Below, piece after piece: positions 1 to 9,826 of a stretch of DNA of 64,000 bases (position 1 is the first letter of the stretch; the number at the start of each line of letters is the position of its first letter). Location: the NCBI GenBank assembly GCA_034521225.1, contig JAXHMR010000012.1, positions 1 to 64,000 on the forward strand, read 5' to 3'. The notes under the pieces were generated by a model, which saw only the letters and a program-made list of their open reading frames with translations, was not told the DNA's origin and ran no database searches. The position numbers were made by a program, and so were the translations under genes. The DNA is from Woeseia sp034521225 (lineage in GTDB: Bacteria > Pseudomonadota > Gammaproteobacteria > Steroidobacterales > Woeseiaceae).

Positions 1-1740
1 TGTTTTTCTTCGACTTCGCTACATCTTGCTCACGAACACGTAACTGTCGGTTTGCGGCATAAAAACTCCGTCGCATTCTCAGACTGCACGGTTTCCGGAG
101 CAGCCTGAGCCCGGTGTTCACATCGAACAGAGCCATCCGTTCGATCGGCGGCCATTCGCGAAAACAGCGCTTCTTTGCTCGCTCCATTCCGAGGTACGGT
201 TTTGGCTTTCCGTCTGACCATTCCTATAAAGGGGCCTCTGTTGGTGATCCCTGCCGCTACGCCGGCATATTGTTCCGCCATTACCTTGAACGCCATCAGT
301 CAGCCATCGTGCACCTTGTTCGAGCTGCTGATCGCCGACGAACGGCAACACCTTCTGGAACGCGTACCCGGCCCGATCCAGGACGCCCGCGGGAACAGCT
401 TATAGTAGTCCGCGAGGGCCTCTAACTGCAGCCTGTAACTCCGCCTGTCAAAGGCAATGCCTGCACGCCGATCGGAATCTCGCGAGATAGGCCGAGACCT
501 GGCCGCAAACCGATTCTTGTCCATGCCGCAAGGCGTTGTAGCGCGTCGCGCAGCCGAATGAACGGGCCTGTCAGTGGTGCGGCGATGATGCGCTGGCTGT
601 CGATGCGCGTTGCCGAACAGGAATTGCTCATGTGACGATGCGGATCTGCGGAGAGTTGCAAGGATATCCATTGAGAAGCTCTCTCACGGCGGCAACACTG
701 GTTTCGATCCGTTCGAGTACTACATACCAGCTTTGCCCATCTTCGGGAGGCGATTCTAGACGCCTCTGAGTGTAAGACAAGTCCACATCAAGAAGCAAAC
801 AGGCCCTGCCCACGACTTTGAGACACTCGCCACTTTAAATTCGTGACCCTCAGTTCAGCAACCAGTGCCCCGCTGTCGCCACAGCCGCGATGTCGGCGCT
901 GGCGTAATGGGACTACCGACACGCGGTTTTTCATCTCGGGTCACTCATAAAAGGTAACAGCTAGTTAGCAAGGGTTTTGCGGTAGATCAGAAAACATCTG
1001 TTTAAAAATCGAGCGATCTGTCGAATATGGTTTTTCTGGCTGTAATGTGGTATCAACTTTTCTGTGGCGGTCGCTTTTCGCCTAAAGGTCTGTTAGCAAT
1101 GGGTCCTCGAAAGGGTGGCAGAACCGGCAGGTTTCGCGATCGACAGGATTTGTTCCAGCATCAAAAAATGAAGCTCAAGGGGAGCGAACAAATGCGCCGG
1201 GTGATCAACTATTGTGTTCTGGTTTTGTTTGTCCGGGGTGACATGCATCAACGCCACTGCCGAAGAAACCAACAAGTTCAGTAGAGCAAATTGCTCAATA
1301 ACGATCATAAGCGTCAGTGCTTCGGTTCACCTGAGATACGCGCGGTTGTTGGTTCGCATTGCCAGAATGGCACTCGCAAGCATTATGTAACGGAAAACCC
1401 GATTGTGCCGTGAGTGTTATCAAACGCGCTCATTAACTCCGGATTATTGCAACATGGCTGGACAGATGTGTGCCGCGCTACCTCACAACGGATACATGGC
1501 ACGGCGGATCCACGGTCTCTTGCTTTCAAGCGAGACTAACCCAGACGGAAACCTGTTTCCTGAATTCCGTCTGCATGGCGATCGGATGGCGTGCGTGGAT
1601 GATTGCTGGGCGGGAGGTATACCCTGGAACGCTTATCGTGGCAAGCGATTGCGATGGCCACTTTGACCGATTCTATTGATACTGGTTTTCGGAGCAAGTC
1701 TGCCGTGCGCAGCAATTCCATAGTATGGACGTGGAGTAAG
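1..1740. other. No intact gene; decayed sequence
   Basis: Only short overlapping open frames occur on both strands. The minus strand between about 30 and 670 keeps patches of plausible protein sequence that jump between frames, which suggests a decayed minus-strand gene, but no family could be recognised. No RNA gene or insertion-sequence end was seen here. Confidence 0.4.
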
Positions 1741-1746
1741 TCACAA

Positions 1747-2513
1747 ATGAAGACGTCAAAATTTGTAATTTTGATTTCTATGGCGGCTAGCGGATTTGCT
1801 CGCGGCTTTGCGCACGGCCAGGAGCTCCAATCAAGACGCAGTCTACGATTATGCCGGCATTCGGATCCTCTCGTAGTGCCAGATCGAAGTGACTACATCC
1901 TCGCAGGAACCGATGAGCGTCCGGCGGGATCGGCGCGATTATGTCGCCTGAGCTTGTAGGTACGCACGAACGAAGGGTGTCTAGAGCTTGCACGGTCGGC
2001 TACTACACGGACATCAATCACCTCCGCGTCTTGCCTATGTGAGGGCGAGAAGTGGATGAGCGGCTGGGTTTGACCAAACCCAAGGTGTCACCAACCCTTC
2101 AAAGGAAATCGGTTTCGAGCAAATAGAGGTTTCGCAAGCACGAGGCTTCGAAGGGTTGGCGTTTTCTCCGTCCATGGTTCCTAGTCAATACCGAGGAATC
2201 CCGGTTCAGAAGGGTACGTATTTGCGGGCGGGACCTCGCGTCAAGCAGCTCTACACAGATCTGGTTTACGGGACAATATTAATACGATGAAGGTCGCAAC
2301 TCGAAATCGAACTGCCGGCGGATCAAACGCCGTGGTTGATGGAAAGGCGGCGTTATTACGGCGTTGGCTATCGAGGCAATCAGTGGGCTGCATCCTCCTG
2401 GGCAAAAAACAAGTTCTCATGATGGAATTGATTTATTGCTAGATCATGAAAAGCAATCAAGATTGTCTGAGCTGGCCGGCACGCTGCTTCGGGCAGGGCG
2501 GAAATTGCAGTAG
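1747..2513 (+). pseudogene. Remnant of a secreted-protein gene
   Basis: The start at 1747 opens a typical Sec signal peptide (MKTSKFVILISMAASGFA, then a cleavage-like AHGQ). The frame is lost within about 30 codons. Coding-like patches reappear in other frames, and the end at 2513 closes a plausible C-terminus reading LSELAGTLLRAGRKLQ. The family is not recognised. The reading is inference from a signal peptide and a coherent tail with decayed sequence between them; the two ends could also belong to different genes. Confidence 0.3.
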
Positions 2514-2520
2514 TAAACCT

Positions 2521-2547
2521 CTAAGTCTTTAAGTCTTTAAGTCTTTA
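2521..2547. repeat. Short tandem repeat of an 8-bp unit
   Basis: The octamer TTTAAGTC (in one phase) is repeated about three times without interruption, just after the stop of the upstream remnant. No function is evident. Confidence 0.6.
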
Positions 2548-3261
2548 GCGAATTGGATGGATAACGAACTGCCAAGTCAATACCAACGATCACCATACCT
2601 AGGCGAGCAGTAGCAATGCAGCAAGGTTCCGGCTGGTTTCGTCTCGCTCTTGTTGCGATCAGCTTTTTGCAAGTTCGTTAACCCACTATCGGTGGCATCC
2701 TTATTGTTTTTCCGTACTGTTTGCAGGATTGTCCGCAACCAGTAAACGAGGCTCGCCAACCCTAGGCATAGTCGCTCTCATATTGGGAGCCATGATTCTA
2801 CGACCCTCGGGCACATGTCACCTACTGGTGCGTTTCAACCCATCACGATCGACTCGCTAATCGGCGTATGGTCGATGTTATCAATCCCGTTCGGTGTATC
2901 AGTCTTTCTCGTTGCAATCGGTTTCTTACGCCGCCGCTTAAAAGCTGGTCCGTTCTGGAAAGCTGGTAGGGTCGAGAGCTGGCGCGGTGACTCGGTAGGC
3001 AGTTCCTTGTCCGTATCCGGGGTTTCCCCGTTCGTGCCCGAGTAGGGACTGCCGTAGCTCCGTTTCCAGCTCCCGCCACATCACACGCAGCATGCGGATT
3101 TCCCGCACTGCGCGTTCCTGCACACTTCATCTCAAGGTTTATGAGACCTATCATGCTGGAGCCGCTTTCAACCATGGTCGCACGCGGTAGTCGTCAAACA
3201 TACCAAGCACGTATACATCCACGGTCTACTCCACCGCTGCCAACCGAAGTCTTGGCGCATG
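2548..3261. other. No recognisable gene
   Basis: Open frames are short and overlap on both strands without motifs. The minus strand around 2940-3175 has one longer open stretch, but I recognise nothing in it. It lies next to the truncated end of a group II intron fragment and may be rearranged flanking DNA. Confidence 0.4.
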
Positions 3262-3342
3262 TTAGCGCCAAGACGGTTCAGCCTTCGCCTTGACGTATAG
3301 TCTTCGTCGCAGGTCCTGCAGATTGCTCGGTGTCTTTATCAT
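3262..3342 (-). pseudogene. Group II intron reverse transcriptase/maturase, N-terminal stub
   Basis: The minus strand from 3342 encodes only 26 residues before a stop. They read MIKTPSNLQDLRRRLYVKAK followed by AEPSWR, which matches the conserved start of group II intron-encoded maturases (LQDLRRKIYxKAKAEPSWRFWG). A GGGAGG ribosome-binding site lies just upstream. The protein normally continues for more than 400 residues with reverse transcriptase and maturase domains. Here it stops where an 8-bp stem hairpin (3251-3272) begins, so the stub marks a truncation point. It is non-functional. Confidence 0.75.
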
Positions 3343-3855
3343 CTCACCCTGCCTCCCTTGTTGACCAAGACGTCATGTGCAGTAAGGTCCCTTCGCTCCA
3401 CCGGCGTTACCCGGCTTCATCACTACTACGAACCTCGCCGCCACCGTCTCGTCTTCGGCCGATTTCCCGGTGTCGCCGGTTATACGACCTACCTTGCTCC
3501 ACCGATTTCTCGATGGGACGAGGACGGCTTCTCCAGTTGCTTAGCATGCCCTTGTCACCGTGCTGTCCCTACCACCCCGCCGGAGTGATACGCCTCAACA
3601 GTCAGTCTGCGACGCATCATGCTGCCTTCGACCCCACACAACGGGCTCGGCCTCCGGACCTTAAATTCTGACGAAGCTACCTGCGGGTTCACTTTCGTTA
3701 CGGCCCGATGACTCGCTCACCATCCCGAAGATGGCTTTGTCAATCAGCTTCATCCGTTTCGTTTCCTCCCCGGATGTGATTCAAGCTACGGGGCGCTGAC
3801 TTCTACCCCGGTGGGATTGACTCCCACTGAACACACCAGCCTTCGCTGGACACAC
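3262..3855 (-). mobile_element. Truncated group II intron, 5' part
   Basis: On the minus strand the segment starts at 3855 with GTGTGTCC, which fits the GUGYG 5' end of group II introns. It continues through about 500 bases of non-coding, structured sequence, as expected for ribozyme domain I, into the maturase start codon at 3342. The rest of the open frame and catalytic domains V and VI are absent, so it cannot splice. The boundary abuts an IS481-like element whose terminal repeat begins at 3858, so insertion there may have split the intron from its upstream exon. The assignment rests on the maturase N-terminus and the 5' motif; the RNA structure was not folded. Confidence 0.7.
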
Positions 3856-3857
3856 TG

Positions 3858-5048
3858 TGTGGCGAATTCCTATTTTGCGGCACAAATCCAAGCAAAATCC
3901 AAGTCTTGTCATGGTGGCGTCGATTGATACGATTGTGGCGTAATGCGTGATCTGGTCACCTTGTTCATCCACCTAATAGCGACTCTCGCGAGAGTGATGC
4001 GCCCTGGCGGCGCACGTGCTGTGGTCGCAGAATCCCTGCTCGTGAAACACCAGATGGTGATCCTGAATCGAGGTCGTGAGCGCGCACCCAATCTTCGTCC
4101 GATGGATCGCGTCATTGCCGGACTGTGTACTTTCTTCATTCGTCCGTCCCGGCTGCTGCGCATTGCCGTTGTTATGAAGCCTTCCACCCTCCTCGCTTTC
4201 CACGCCGCATTGGTGCAGCGCAAATACCGACAACTGTTCTCGCCGAGACGGCACGGCAAATCCGGTCCCAAGGGACCTTCTCCGGAGCTTATCTCAGCCA
4301 TTGTCGAGACCAAGAGACGGAACCCACGCTGGGGCTGTCGCCGGATCGCACAGCAACTTTGTCTTGTGTTTGGGATCGAGATCGACAAGGACGTGATACG
4401 GCGAATTTTGGCAAAGCATTATTGTCCCGATCCTGGCGCATTCGGGCCTTCCTGGCTAACAACACTCGGTCATACGAAAGACAGCCTGTGGAGCGTCGAT
4501 TTGTTCCGCTGCGAATCCCTCGTTCTCAAAAGCCATTGGGTCCTGGTCGTCATGGATCAATTCACGCGGCGGATCATTCGGTTTCGGAGTACAGGCCGGA
4601 ACCGTCGATGGACCTTCGCTGTGCCGAATGTTCAACCACGCGATCCGTGGAGCTGGAGCACCAAAATACGTCAGCAGTGATAACGATCCCTTGTTCAGGT
4701 TCCATCGCTGGAAGGCCAATCTTCGAATACTTGATGTCACAGAAGTGAAGTCCATACCGCACCTTCCTGTTTCGCATCCTTTTGTGGAACGGCTCATCGG
4801 GACAATCAGGCGTGAGTTTCTCGATCTTGTGCCGTTTTGGCATGCCCGCGACCTGGAGAAGAAACTGTCTAGCTTCACCGAGTATTACAACGACCAGCGA
4901 TGCCATTTTGCGTTAAGCGGCGACACACCGAACGAACGAACCGGGAAAACTCGCACAAAAGTAGCGGATCTGCATTCCTACCGCTGGCGCAGTCATTGCC
5001 GAGGTCTGTATCACCTGCCTGTCGCAGCCTGAGTACTAATTCGCCACA
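3858..5048 (+). mobile_element. IS481-like insertion sequence with perfect 11-bp ends
   Basis: TGTGGCGAATT at 3858-3868 is the exact reverse complement of AATTCGCCACA at 5038-5048, giving an element of 1191 bp around a single transposase gene. A fragment of the same element (its last 150 bp or so, with the same right end) recurs at 44538-44695, and an internally deleted relative lies at 37663-37893. The transposase gene is frameshifted, so this copy is probably inactive unless complemented. Confidence 0.8.
3943..5032 (+). pseudogene. DDE integrase-core transposase, frameshifted
   Basis: The N-terminal frame (3943 to about 4610) has the first catalytic Asp in LWSVDLFRCES. The second frame (from about 4600) has the second Asp in YVSSDNDPLF and the Glu in FVERLIGTIRREFLD, so the DDE triad of the retroviral-integrase fold is complete apart from the frame break. 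Length fits a single-ORF IS481/IS3-like transposase of about 350 residues. The break lies near 4590-4630. The C-terminus ends in HCRGLYHLPVAA just before the right inverted repeat, and the same tail recurs in deleted copies elsewhere in the window. Confidence 0.8.
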
Positions 5049-6102
5049 GACAAGGCTGTATCAGCAACGAAAAAGCGCTCCGAAACCTGTAATGCCTACA
5101 ATGATATGCGACAGGAACATATCGTCGCGCGTCATCTTGCCGCAAGTCCTCTTGCTTCGTCAAGCTCATGCGATCCAGCTTCTTCTCAAATGCATCAAGC
5201 TGTTCGTTTAGTTACCTCGATAAAAACCCAGCCCTGGCTTGTTCGCAGCCAGAATAGCCGCCAAAATGTGCTGATAAGCAAAGGCGCGGACGGGGTAGTA
5301 CCGATCGCTCTTTGTTCGTTCCGGTTTCTGACATCCCGTGGCGCGCGTGAAAGCTTTCACCATAATAGCTTGCGAGCAAGCCAGCGAGTTGTACCAGCGG
5401 ACCGGAAAGATTCTTCCAGGTAGTCGCGTCCAGCCGGCGTATACCCGACCCATTCCATCACGTACTCATGCATTGCCGGAAGAATATGTTGTCCGAGGTC
5501 TGCACAGTGCTGACCCACGCCACGGCTTCGCGCTCCTTTTCAGCGGATGCCGTCGCAAAACTCAAATGCTTTGGTTAGCTCGGATTCCACATCGAATACG
5601 CGCGCATCATGGTGAGATTTTCCGTCTTTCATACGGAGTTCGTACGTCTGCGTTTGTTGCAAACTCACCAGGGCTGCGTTGAGGTCTTCCCGGTTACGAG
5701 GAACAAACCGGTAGCAGGACGAAAGGCCCTGGTACAGCGTTAGCGCCGCGACCTGGTCGCCTGCAAGGCTTTGCTTCAGTAAAGTTGGATACTCGAGCGC
5801 AAGATTCTTTCGGGTGCCCCGTTGGTCGTGACGGCGGTGGCCAAAAAGCGATTGGAAACGTTTGGTCGTCGATCTGCACAAGCGCGCGATGGATGTGCTC
5901 TTCCAACTCGCCAATTACTTAGCGTGCCGGTATCATCATGTGCGACAGCTGGGTCTTGTTGAGTATGATAGTTGTCGGTCAATGGAGGCCTTGCCGATGA
6001 GCAAAAGGATCAGGGACGCTGGACCAGTAGCTGAAGACTAAGAATTACACCCAAAATGGCGCTAATGAAGAGAACCGTCGTCCGTTTATTCATCGCCTTC
6101 AT
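5049..6102 (-). pseudogene. Decayed exported protein, possibly Sel1-like
   Basis: From 6102 the minus strand opens a signal-anchor-like start (MKAMNKRTTVLFISAILGV) that hits a stop after 30 codons. Downstream frames keep coherent protein: YPTLLKQSLAGDQVAALTLY and AFEFCDGI at 5540-5914, then AFAYQHILAAILAANKPGLG at 5208-5453, then LNEQLDAFEKKLDRM near 5170. The pattern of residues around LLKQSLAGD..AALTLYxGL resembles uncharacterised exported proteins with Sel1/TPR-like helical repeats; this family link is from memory and tentative. Several frameshifts and stops are present. Its 3' end runs into the right terminal repeat of the IS481-like element. Confidence 0.5.
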
Positions 6103-6960
6103 CAACAACGAAACGTGAAAGTCGCATTTACCGCAATATTTTTACAATGTGACACCGCAAGTCATGAAGCCAGATTAAGCTCCGGCCCGCAGTGGGTATT
6201 GATACTTATGCAATCATAAAGAGATCCTGCAACGTATCCACTAGCCGAGAAAATCCTACAGCAGTAGGATGTGCACTGCATCAACGCCGTAGATCCATCC
6301 CCACGGGAGTTATGGTTGTGGTAGGCGTAACAGGCATCAGCACGGTCCATTCGTAGCTATCGAGATGGTGGCGACACAGCGCAGGTTCGCGACCAGATCG
6401 AGTTGTACCAGCACTCACCTTCAAGGAGGCCAAAGGCGAAGGCGATGTTGGGTGGTATAGGGGAACGCGGTGGCGATAATCGAGACGCCCAATACTGCAT
6501 CCCGGCGATTTCTTCGCGGAAGATGTCAGCGAGACTTTCAAGCATCGATGGTACGGGACGCGATGGCCTTCTTTTCGATCGGAGGCCGGAAATAATCCGT
6601 GTGACCGTTTACTCCTCTTGTGGGTAAAGCAGTTCCGAAGAATTTCATAATCCAAATGCGGCCGAACGGTGGCGCTATCCATCAAGCAGTATACTTGTCT
6701 ATATTTGGTTCAATAAGCCTACTAAACGCATATGGTAAGTGGTGTCGGTCTCCCGGACTATTTCAGCAGCCACAATTGTGCGATCACGTGTGTGTGCCGA
6801 GTGGACTTCCCCACTGAACCACGCCAGGTATTCCGGAGACTGGTTGCCGTGAGTGGTCTGCCCCCGCGTGCCGCTACTGGTCCGAGAGCGATACTATAAA
6901 CGTGTGTATTTCGACTATTTTGATGACCCAAAACCGTGAACCGGTGCCCTTGTCTTGAGG
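6103..6960. other. No recognisable gene
   Basis: Short overlapping frames on both strands. The minus strand between 6280 and 6690 has an open stretch (for example LADIFREEIAGMQYWASRL near 6540) that looks like residual coding sequence in mixed frames, but no family is recognised. Confidence 0.35.
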
Positions 6961-6967
6961 CTCAAAC

Positions 6968-6977
6968 TGTACGTACA
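6968..6977. promoter_or_regulatory. Palindromic operator upstream of decayed TacA-like antitoxin
   Basis: TGTACGTACA is a perfect 10-bp palindrome, 26 bp before the former antitoxin start. The identical palindrome sits at 24868-24877 at the same place before the intact paralogous module. Conservation in both copies suggests it is the binding site of the ribbon-helix-helix antitoxin; that role is inference. Confidence 0.6.
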
Positions 6978-7002
6978 ATAGGCGCACAAAAGGAGAGATC
7001 CT

Positions 7003-7349
7003 GTGACAGCACGAGCAACAGAACGATTCAATTTGCGTGCCACGCCAAGCAAGCGGCCAGGATTCGTGCGGCCTGTTGAAATTGGCAATGAGCGCAGCTT
7101 TTGACGGACTACATTTCCGACGAGTGCGTGTGACCATTCGCTGATCAGCGACTGACTGGATCGCACTTGCGCCTAGTTTCAACGCCGGCGATTACGACGC
7201 CTTTCTCCAGCGCGCTGGAAGCGCCGCCCAGACATGGTCGTACCTCGGATGCGTCGCTGACCCAGTGAGCGAAGCGTATTAGAGCAGCAAGATCCGCGAC
7301 GTTGAGGTCCAGCAAGCGGCCGAGGCTGCCTGGGCACAAAGCCGTTTGA
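7003..7349 (+). pseudogene. DUF1778/TacA-type antitoxin, decayed
   Basis: The nucleotide sequence aligns throughout with the intact antitoxin gene at 24903-25235, including ACAGAACGATTCAATTTGCG near the start, but has several indels that break the frame. The start codon appears as GTG at 7003 instead of ATG. In the family this protein is a ribbon-helix-helix antitoxin that represses its own operon and neutralises the acetyltransferase toxin. Here no full protein can be made. Confidence 0.75.
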
Positions 7350-7841
7350 TTGCCGGACCTCTCTCGCCCGGCATCACTCTTTGGATGAATTCGATTGCGG
7401 GAAGCCGGCTCTGACGGAGTGGCTGCGACGTTATGCCCGCATGAATCAAGGCGCCGGCATGTCGCAAACATACGTCATTCACGTTGACAACCGGGTTATC
7501 GGCTACTGCACCCCCTCTGTCCTGGAAGATCCTGAACGAGCATCCGCGATTCCAAGAATTCTGAAGGGTATTGCGGGACATGCAGCAATACCGATTATCT
7601 TGCTCGCACGATTGGCAGTTGATTCGAGCGCGCACGGAAAAAGGCTAGGACCGGCATTGCTCAAAGATGATTTCAGCGAGCCATAGACACCATGGCCATA
7701 GCGGGGCGAGCGGTTGTCGTACACGCTATCGACAACGATGCTGTGCGCTTCTATGAGCATTTTGATTTTACGCCCTCGCCGAACGATGACCGCACACTGA
7801 TGATTCTGATGAAGGACGTAAAAGCAGTGCTTGGCGCCTAG
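7346..7841 (+). pseudogene. TacT-type GNAT toxin, frameshifted
   Basis: From the ancestral TTG start the frame gives FDCGKPALTEWLRRYARMNQ and IPIILLARLAVDSSAHGK, closely matching the intact toxin at 25232-25732. A frameshift near 7670 ends it at FSEP, and the C-terminal third (VVVHAIDNDAVRFYEHFDF to the stop at 7841) continues in another frame. The acetyl-CoA loop also differs: GKRLGPALL here against GKGLGAALL in the intact copy. GNAT toxins of this family acetylate charged tRNAs. This copy should be inactive. Confidence 0.8.
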
Positions 7842-7879
7842 CCTGGAGGGGCCATCTATTCAAACGTCCGGCCCTAGGC

Positions 7880-8130
7880 AGCCTGCCTGCGCGCAAATGA
7901 AATGCGTGGCGTCTACCCGCCTTCGCCGCCATTTTCACCAGGTATTCAATGGAAAAACCGCTTCTTTTCCGCTGATGATTTTGCTGATCTTCGGTTGAGC
8001 ATCAAAAAATGCCGCTGCCTTCGTTTGCGTCATCTTTTTCGTTTAATGAACTTCTCGATCTCGACCGCCAAATCGACCCGCATTGCCAACGCCACAGCTT
8101 CCTCGTCGGTAAAACCAGAGGTCCCTGAAA
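7880..8130 (-). pseudogene. higA: HigA-like XRE antitoxin, decayed
   Basis: Reading the minus strand in pieces gives FTDEEAVALAMRVDLAVEIE, then MTQTKAAAFFDAQPKISKII, then GFSIEYLVKMAAKAG. These line up with HigA-like helix-turn-helix antitoxins (FDEEEAANLxxRxxLxxxIxxxIxxxxMTQxxAAxxFGVxQxxISxLxxGKxxxFSIDxLVxxLxxAG). Three frames are needed, so the gene is broken. It follows the toxin remnant in the normal HigB-HigA order. Confidence 0.7.
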
Positions 8131-8133
8131 ACG

Positions 8134-8440
8134 TTACCCTTCGTAACCCTTCTCTGCATGACTGGTACTCCCTTTCTCTGCTCTCTCCCTTTCTGCCAGC
8201 GCTTTTAGTCGCTCCTTCGCGATATTGATATCGCTCTTCGACGTTTTCCTGCTTTTGTTAATAAAGCAGTGCAGCACAACGATTTTCGGTGCCTTTTCTG
8301 GCCACGTACATCATAAGGAAACTGATTGTCGCGATCGTGTGCCGCAGCTCGCGGACACCCGCACCCACGGTTCTCATAGGCTTCGAGTGCGATGGTTGTT
8401 CGCCAAATTACAGACGCCGAAGCCTCCGCCAAATCCGCCG
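8134..8440 (-). pseudogene. higB: HigB/Gp49-like (PF05973) toxin, decayed
   Basis: Minus-strand frames give VGAGVRELR, then MMYVARKGTEN, then VLHCFINKSRKTSKSDINIA followed by KERLKALAERE and a stop at 8134. This is the usual order of motifs in HigB-type ribosome-dependent mRNA interferases (GxRELRxxD...YRVxYVAK...VLHxFxKKxxKTxxxDIxxAxxR). At least two frame changes are required. It lies directly downstream, and on the opposite strand, of the decayed TacAT-type module, so two dead toxin systems are stacked here. Confidence 0.7.
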
Positions 8441-8559
8441 GAATACACCTTCAGGGAACGCCTGCAACACATCAGCAGTCAGCCAATCCGACAAGGTCCT
8501 TTTCGTCCTTGCGCATGCATGATGATTATATCTAATACGGTATACACAACGATGGTATG

Positions 8560-8700
8560 CTGTCACACTTTTGTCGCAGTGCTAACGTGATCCAACGTTT
8601 TATTGCGCGACCTTGCGTGAACGAATCGTGATGCTATGTGATTGATGCAAAAGCTGTTATTCTCTTCAGCTCCTGACAAACGGACGAGTCGATGATTGCG
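8560..8700 (+). repeat. Element-end repeat upstream of att copy 1
   Basis: About 140 bp ending directly at the tRNA-Pro fragment are strongly similar to 46345-46485, which precedes att copy 3. A shared core is CTATGTGATTGATGCAAAA. Such sequence next to two of the three att copies but not the middle one suggests it is the conserved right end of one family of integrative elements. Confidence 0.7.
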
Positions 8701-8745
8701 TTCGGGAGGCAGGGGCCGGAGGTTCGAATCCTCTCACCCCGACCA
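8701..8745 (+). repeat. Attachment-site repeat 1: 3' half of tRNA-Pro
   Basis: The segment runs from an anticodon loop TTCGGGA through a T-arm (GGAGG TTCGAAT CCTCT) and acceptor strand CACCCCG to ACCA. This matches the 3' half of a proline tRNA with anticodon CGG. The 5' half is missing, so it is not a working tRNA gene. The same 45 bases recur at 23187 and 46486, in the same orientation, as expected for att sites duplicated by integration into a tRNA gene. Confidence 0.85.
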
Positions 8746-8805
8746 GATTTCCATTCCATGTCAGGTCAGTTACGGGGCCGCATATTTGCGGCACACTTTG
8801 CGCTG

Positions 8806-8965
8806 TCAACAGATTTTGTCACACTGAGACGGAACGTTTCGCAGAAGTCAGTTTGGAAAGCATCATTCTGTTTCGCTGTGGTCTGCAATCAACGACCCGC
8901 ACGCTCGAAATGCTGTCACAGCAACCGCATACCTGGCGTGCGGATCCGAAAGGCGCTGATAAAAA
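8806..8965 (+). repeat. Short dispersed repeat related to the IS481-like element
   Basis: The stretch with GAGACGGAACGTTTCGCAGA and CTGTTTCGCTGTGG is similar to 37663-37800, and its first part to 22125-22165. In the 37.7 kb copy it encodes SVDLFRCES, the first catalytic motif of the IS481-like transposase. This is probably a degraded, internally deleted derivative of that element. No right inverted repeat remains here. Confidence 0.45.
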
Positions 8966-9105
8966 CTTCCGCTGACATCCGCATATCGGATAAGTATTGC
9001 CCAACCCGGTGCTGCTGATGCGTAAGCGCCAAATAAACCCCACCCTGTTTTCCCGATCCCGCCCCGATCAAGCTGCGACGCTATCAAGTGCAACGGAGCA
9101 AGACG

Positions 9106-9435
9106 ATGCAGGAAAAGATAGCGCTGACAGCGCATCAGCGAAAATGGTTGGAACGGCTACAGGCGTGCGCGGCATCGGGGAAGGGATTTTCTGAGTACGC
9201 TGCCGAGCAGGGCTATCCGGTTCGGGCGCTGTACGACGCAAAGAAGGTGCTGGTCAAGAAAGGCGTATTGCCGCGCACACAGGGCAATCGATTCCAGCGC
9301 GTGCAAGCGCAGCCCGAAGCGGACACTGGCGAGTGGCGCATCCAGTTGCCCAACGGGGTGTCGGTGGCCGTATGGGGTGCGTTCGATGTCACCGTTCTGT
9401 CAGCGATATTGAGCACAGTGGCGCGGCTGGAATGA
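9106..9435 (+). CDS. tnpA: IS66 accessory protein TnpA
   Basis: A 109-residue protein starting MQEKIALTAHQRKWLERLQA, with the helix-turn-helix-like N-terminus and a C-terminal stretch (WRIQLPNGVSVAVWG) typical of IS66 OrfA. It is needed with TnpB and TnpC for transposition in the family. An in-frame ATG at 9088 is possible, but 9106 fits the usual length. The stop overlaps the tnpB start in an ATGA arrangement, which suggests translational coupling. Confidence 0.85.
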   Translation: MQEKIALTAHQRKWLERLQACAASGKGFSEYAAEQGYPVRALYDAKKVLVKKGVLPRTQGNRFQRVQAQPEADTGEWRIQLPNGVSVAVWGAFDVTVLSAILSTVARLE

Positions 9436-9791
9436 TGCGCCCTGCGAACGATTTACCGGCGGTGTACCTGTGCCGCGAGGTGGTGGATTTTCGCAAAGGT
9501 ATGCAACGGCCTTCGATCCTGGTGGAAGAAGACCTGCAGCGAGATCCTTTCTCCGAACAATTGTTTGTTTTTTGTAACCGCCGGCGTGACGAAGTGAAGA
9601 TCCTGTACTGGGAGCGCAACGGCTTTTGCATGTGGCAAAAGCGCCTGGAGAAAGCGCGCTTCAAGTGGCCGCGTAAGGTTGCGGATGAGGTCATCGCTCT
9701 GACGGGCCAGCAACTGAACTGGTTGCTGGACGGTTACGATGTGATGCAGCTTAAACCGCACGAACGATTGCATTTTTACAGTGTTTTGTAA
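9432..9791 (+). CDS. tnpB: IS66 accessory protein TnpB (PF05717)
   Basis: The product contains VYLCREVVDFRKGMQRPSIL, then VFCNRRRDEVKILYWERNGF and CMWQKRLEKARFKWP, which are hallmark segments of IS66 Orf2. Length (119 residues) is normal. Start ATG 9432 overlaps the tnpA stop; a second ATG at 9435 is alternative. It appears intact. Confidence 0.9.
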   Translation: MMRPANDLPAVYLCREVVDFRKGMQRPSILVEEDLQRDPFSEQLFVFCNRRRDEVKILYWERNGFCMWQKRLEKARFKWPRKVADEVIALTGQQLNWLLDGYDVMQLKPHERLHFYSVL

Positions 9792-9826
9792 GGCCATGAA
9801 CGACGCAATCCGGTATAATCCACGGC

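Noticed and set aside
2065..2082. A perfect 8-bp inverted repeat TGGGTTTG/CAAACCCA as a terminator or operator
   Set aside because: The loop is only two bases, no T-run follows and there is no gene context.
3330..3671. A 113-codon open frame on the plus strand, of a type often annotated as hypothetical protein
   Set aside because: It is antisense to the group II intron fragment, whose ribozyme part is conserved at the RNA level. The frame is a by-product of that.
8701..8745. A functional tRNA-Pro gene
   Set aside because: The 5' half and the anticodon 5' stem are missing at all three copies.
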